Assembly: GCF_003858655.1 (NCBI RefSeq)
Contig: NZ_RQXV01000006.1
Coordinates: 124,001 to 188,000 of the forward strand
Length of the DNA stretch: 64,000 bases
Reading direction: 5' to 3'
Source of the DNA: Amphritea balenae
GTDB lineage: Bacteria > Pseudomonadota > Gammaproteobacteria > Pseudomonadales > Balneatricaceae
The notes beneath the pieces were generated by a model, which saw only the letters and a list, made by a program, of their open reading frames with translations, did no database searches and had not been told where the DNA came from. Both the position numbers and the translations under genes were made by a program. This document shows positions 61,616-64,000 of the stretch, piece after piece (position 1 is the first letter of the stretch; every line of letters starts with the position of its first letter).

Positions 61616-64000
61616 ATGACTGACTCACTGTGCGACAACAGTGCACTGCTGTCACCCCTTACCGATCTTCTCCATCAACGTCTGCCGGCTGATCTTGCCG
61701 AGCGGGTAAATACCTTTGCCGGATACTATTATCAGACCGCCACCCGTGAGGAGCTCAGCGAGCGTTCGCTGGAAAACCTTTACGGCGCTACTATGTCCTG
61801 TTGGCAGTTTTTGCAGGAATTCAGTGCCGGTGAGCCTAAAGTGTATCTCTATAATCCGGATCTTGAGCAGCATGGCTGGCGCGCGCAGCACACGGTAATT
61901 GAAATAGTGCAGCGGGATATGCCGTTTCTGGTGGATTCGGTACGGATGGCGTTAAATCGTCATGGCCGGGTTATCCACACAATCCATAATGCGATTATTC
62001 ATACACAACGGGATAACGGTGGGTTAACCGGATTGCTGACGGCTGATCACTCTGGGGCGCAGGCTGAATCGGTTATCTACTTAGAAGTAGACCGCACCAG
62101 TGATGAAACAGAGCTTAAGCAGATACAGACTGAGCTGCTACAGGTACTTGAGCATGTTGATATCTCAGTGTCTGATTATTCAGCTATGCAGCACCGGGCG
62201 ACTGAGCTACTAGAACAGTTGAATGGCCAGGACCCGGATAGTGAAGAAGCTGCGTTTCTTAGTTGGTTGCTGGATGATCGTTTTACCTTTCTGGGTTATG
62301 ACGAGATCCGTATCGAAGACGATCAGCTGGTATCGGTGCAGGACAGTGAACTGGGTATTTTCCGCCTCGGTGAAGAGGAGGCTACAGCCAGCTCGCTGAA
62401 TGGTCTGCGTCAGGCTGAACGGGAGTTCCTGTTTGAACCATCACCGCTGATGTTTGCTAAAGATGCCCGTAACTCTCTGGTGCATCGCCCGGCGTATATT
62501 GACCGGATTATTATCAAGCAGTTTGATGCTGAAGGTAATGTTACCGGTAAGTATCGTTTTCATGGTTTGTATACCTCTGCGATGTATTCGGAGCCGCTGG
62601 CGTCGATTCCGGTAGTACGCAATAAAGCCCGCGCAGTATTAGAGAAGATCGGTTTTGATCGACGTAGTCATAATGGTAAGCAACTGCTGCAAATTATGAA
62701 TGATCTGCCCAGGGATGAGCTGTTTCTGGCGACTGAGCAGCAGCTGCTTGAGATAGTGATGGGTATCTTCAGCCTGAATGAGCGGCGTAAAGCCCGGTTG
62801 CTGATGCGGGCAGACCGTTGCAACCAGTTTATTACATTCCTCTACTATGTACCGCGGGATATTTTTAATACCGAACTGCGTTTGCAGGTGCAGGAGCTGT
62901 TACATAAAGCCACCGGAGCCCTTGAGTCAGAATTTACCACCACCTTTAGTGAATCAGTGTTGGCCCGGGTGCAGTTTATTCTGCGTATCGATCCGGATAA
63001 TCCGGTCGAGCTGGATCTGAAACGCTTAGAAGATGAAGTTGTTCATATCTCCAGAGACTGGAGTGATGAGCTGCACTCTGCGCTGATGGATGCTTGTGGA
63101 GAGGAACAGGGTAATAATCTGTTACACCGTTATCGCTACGGCTTTAACAGCGCCTACCGGGAACATTTCAGTCCGGCCAGTGCGGTCTATGATCTGCAAC
63201 GTATCGAAGCGCTGAGCGATGCTAACCCGATCAGTATGAGTTTCTACCGGGTGCTGGAGCAGAACGCGGATCTGTTGCGCTTTAAGCTGTTTACCGCTGA
63301 TCAGCCCCTGATTCTTTCCGATGTTATTCCGGTGCTGGAAAACCTGGGTATGCAGGTGGTGGGCGAACACCCCTATTCGATTCGTGCCAATGATGGGCAG
63401 CAGTTCTGGATGCATGATTTTTCTCTGATCTATCAGGGTGCAGAACCGGTTGTATTAGAGCAGGTACAGGAAGTATTCCAGCAGGCGTTTGCCAATATCT
63501 GGAACGGTCGGGCAGAAAATGATGAATTCAATCAGCTGGTGATCGGTGCAGGCCTGAACTGGCGTGAAGTGGCGATGCTACGTGCTTACGCCCGTTATAG
63601 TCAGCAGATCCGCTTAGGCTTCTCTCAGCCCTATATCGCTGGAACTCTGTTCCGCCATGTTCAGGTTACCCGGTTGTTGGTGGCTCTGTTCCGGGCTCGG
63701 TTTGAACCGCAGCGTCAGAGCAGCGAGAAAGTCTCCGCACTGATGGACAGGATTGAGTCCAGCATTCTGGATGCGCTGGATAAGGTGGATAACCTTAACG
63801 ATGATCAGATCCTGCGCAAATTCCTGGAGCTGATGAAGGCGACTCTGCGTACCAGCTTCTTCCAGTGCGATGCTCAGGGGGAGGCAAAAGACTATTTCTC
63901 TTTCAAACTGAGTCCGCGGGATATTGCGGGAATTCCTGAGCCCCGGCCAATGTTTGAAGTGTTTGTTTACTCTGCCCGGGTGGAAGGCGTGCATCTGCGA
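61616..64000 (+). CDS. NAD-specific glutamate dehydrogenase, large type (5' part)
   Basis: The reading frame from ATG 61616 stays open for 795 codons to the end of the window. The text matches the N-terminal half of the 180-kDa class of glutamate dehydrogenases (about 1600 residues): RDMPFLVDSVRMALNRHG (about residue 100), FTFLGYDEIRI (about 225) and DLPRDELFLATEQQLLEI (about 365). These enzymes oxidise glutamate to 2-oxoglutarate with NAD for catabolism. The catalytic domain lies beyond the window. Downstream of a TAXI-TRAP system it could process imported glutamate. The ribosome binding site is weak. Confidence 0.92.
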   Translation, partial: MTDSLCDNSALLSPLTDLLHQRLPADLAERVNTFAGYYYQTATREELSERSLENLYGATMSCWQFLQEFSAGEPKVYLYNPDLEQHGWRAQHTVIEIVQRDMPFLVDSVRMALNRHGRVIHTIHNAIIHTQRDNGGLTGLLTADHSGAQAESVIYLEVDRTSDETELKQIQTELLQVLEHVDISVSDYSAMQHRATELLEQLNGQDPDSEEAAFLSWLLDDRFTFLGYDEIRIEDDQLVSVQDSELGIFRLGEEEATASSLNGLRQAEREFLFEPSPLMFAKDARNSLVHRPAYIDRIIIKQFDAEGNVTGKYRFHGLYTSAMYSEPLASIPVVRNKARAVLEKIGFDRRSHNGKQLLQIMNDLPRDELFLATEQQLLEIVMGIFSLNERRKARLLMRADRCNQFITFLYYVPRDIFNTELRLQVQELLHKATGALESEFTTTFSESVLARVQFILRIDPDNPVELDLKRLEDEVVHISRDWSDELHSALMDACGEEQGNNLLHRYRYGFNSAYREHFSPASAVYDLQRIEALSDANPISMSFYRVLEQNADLLRFKLFTADQPLILSDVIPVLENLGMQVVGEHPYSIRANDGQQFWMHDFSLIYQGAEPVVLEQVQEVFQQAFANIWNGRAENDEFNQLVIGAGLNWREVAMLRAYARYSQQIRLGFSQPYIAGTLFRHVQVTRLLVALFRARFEPQRQSSEKVSALMDRIESSILDALDKVDNLNDDQILRKFLELMKATLRTSFFQCDAQGEAKDYFSFKLSPRDIAGIPEPRPMFEVFVYSARVEGVHLR

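Overview
The window reads as chromosomal DNA of a marine, heterotrophic gammaproteobacterium, probably of the Oceanospirillales type. This is an inference from gene content and protein style: several TRAP transporters, NhaB, a second EF-G, GlcDEF and an NAD-dependent glutamate dehydrogenase of the large type. No rRNA, insertion sequence, prophage or CRISPR array is visible. Most genes sit in short operons with clear hairpin terminators.

Layout. 1-2461: zinc uptake locus (znuB partial, znuC, zur, divergent znuA) around one Zur-type operator. 2491-2790: two identical tRNA-Leu(CAG) genes. 3019-6327: a VTT-domain membrane protein, an amidohydrolase and an EamA exporter. 6500-12526: a LysR regulator divergent from RidA, a DctPQM TRAP transporter and a DadA-like FAD oxidoreductase, which together suggest uptake and oxidation of a D-amino acid or opine-like amine. 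12652-18384: DUF3179 protein, small conserved proteins, a LysR regulator, a peroxiredoxin-glutaredoxin fusion and NhaB. 18462-22709: copper module (CopA with a CueR promoter, an exported Cys/Met-rich peptide, CueR, a DUF411 protein and a lipoprotein cytochrome c). 22864-26989: a phosphoribosyltransferase, EF-G 2 and an MscS channel. 27039-35126: a large PAS-GGDEF-EAL protein, a broken sigma54-regulator remnant and an ABC export system with adaptor. 35189-42484: an orphan ABC binding protein, an acyl-CoA ligase, an AraC regulator and a divergent SDR/acyl-CoA dehydrogenase/thiolase operon, forming a beta-oxidation-like catabolic island. 42557-44345: a HupE-type protein, a membrane-anchored protein and a His-rich exported peptide. 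44515-51410: small protein, LysE exporter, AraC regulator and glcDEF with an orphan TRAP binding protein. 51556-53728: TauD-like dioxygenase divergent from LysR. 53912-64000: two TAXI binding proteins flanking a sensor kinase, a fused TRAP permease, UspA and the start of NAD-glutamate dehydrogenase.

The most unusual pattern is structural. Three loci carry short tandem copies of a gene end plus its downstream DNA: the cueR/DUF411 junction, the EF-G 2 tail, and 216-bp units after the first TAXI gene. In the EF-G 2 copy every coding change is synonymous and the terminator stem changed by a compensatory base pair. That looks like the scar of a second full gene that was lost. In the TAXI case the copies run into the neighbouring kinase gene and supply the codons for its last 13 residues.

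A second point is that two small exported proteins, one Cys/Met-rich beside copA and one His-rich beside hupE, share the same architecture: signal peptide, metal-ligand-rich block, then a short PPRL tail. They may be related members of a little-described family of secreted metal-handling peptides. All functional statements rest on motif reading and gene context, without database searches.
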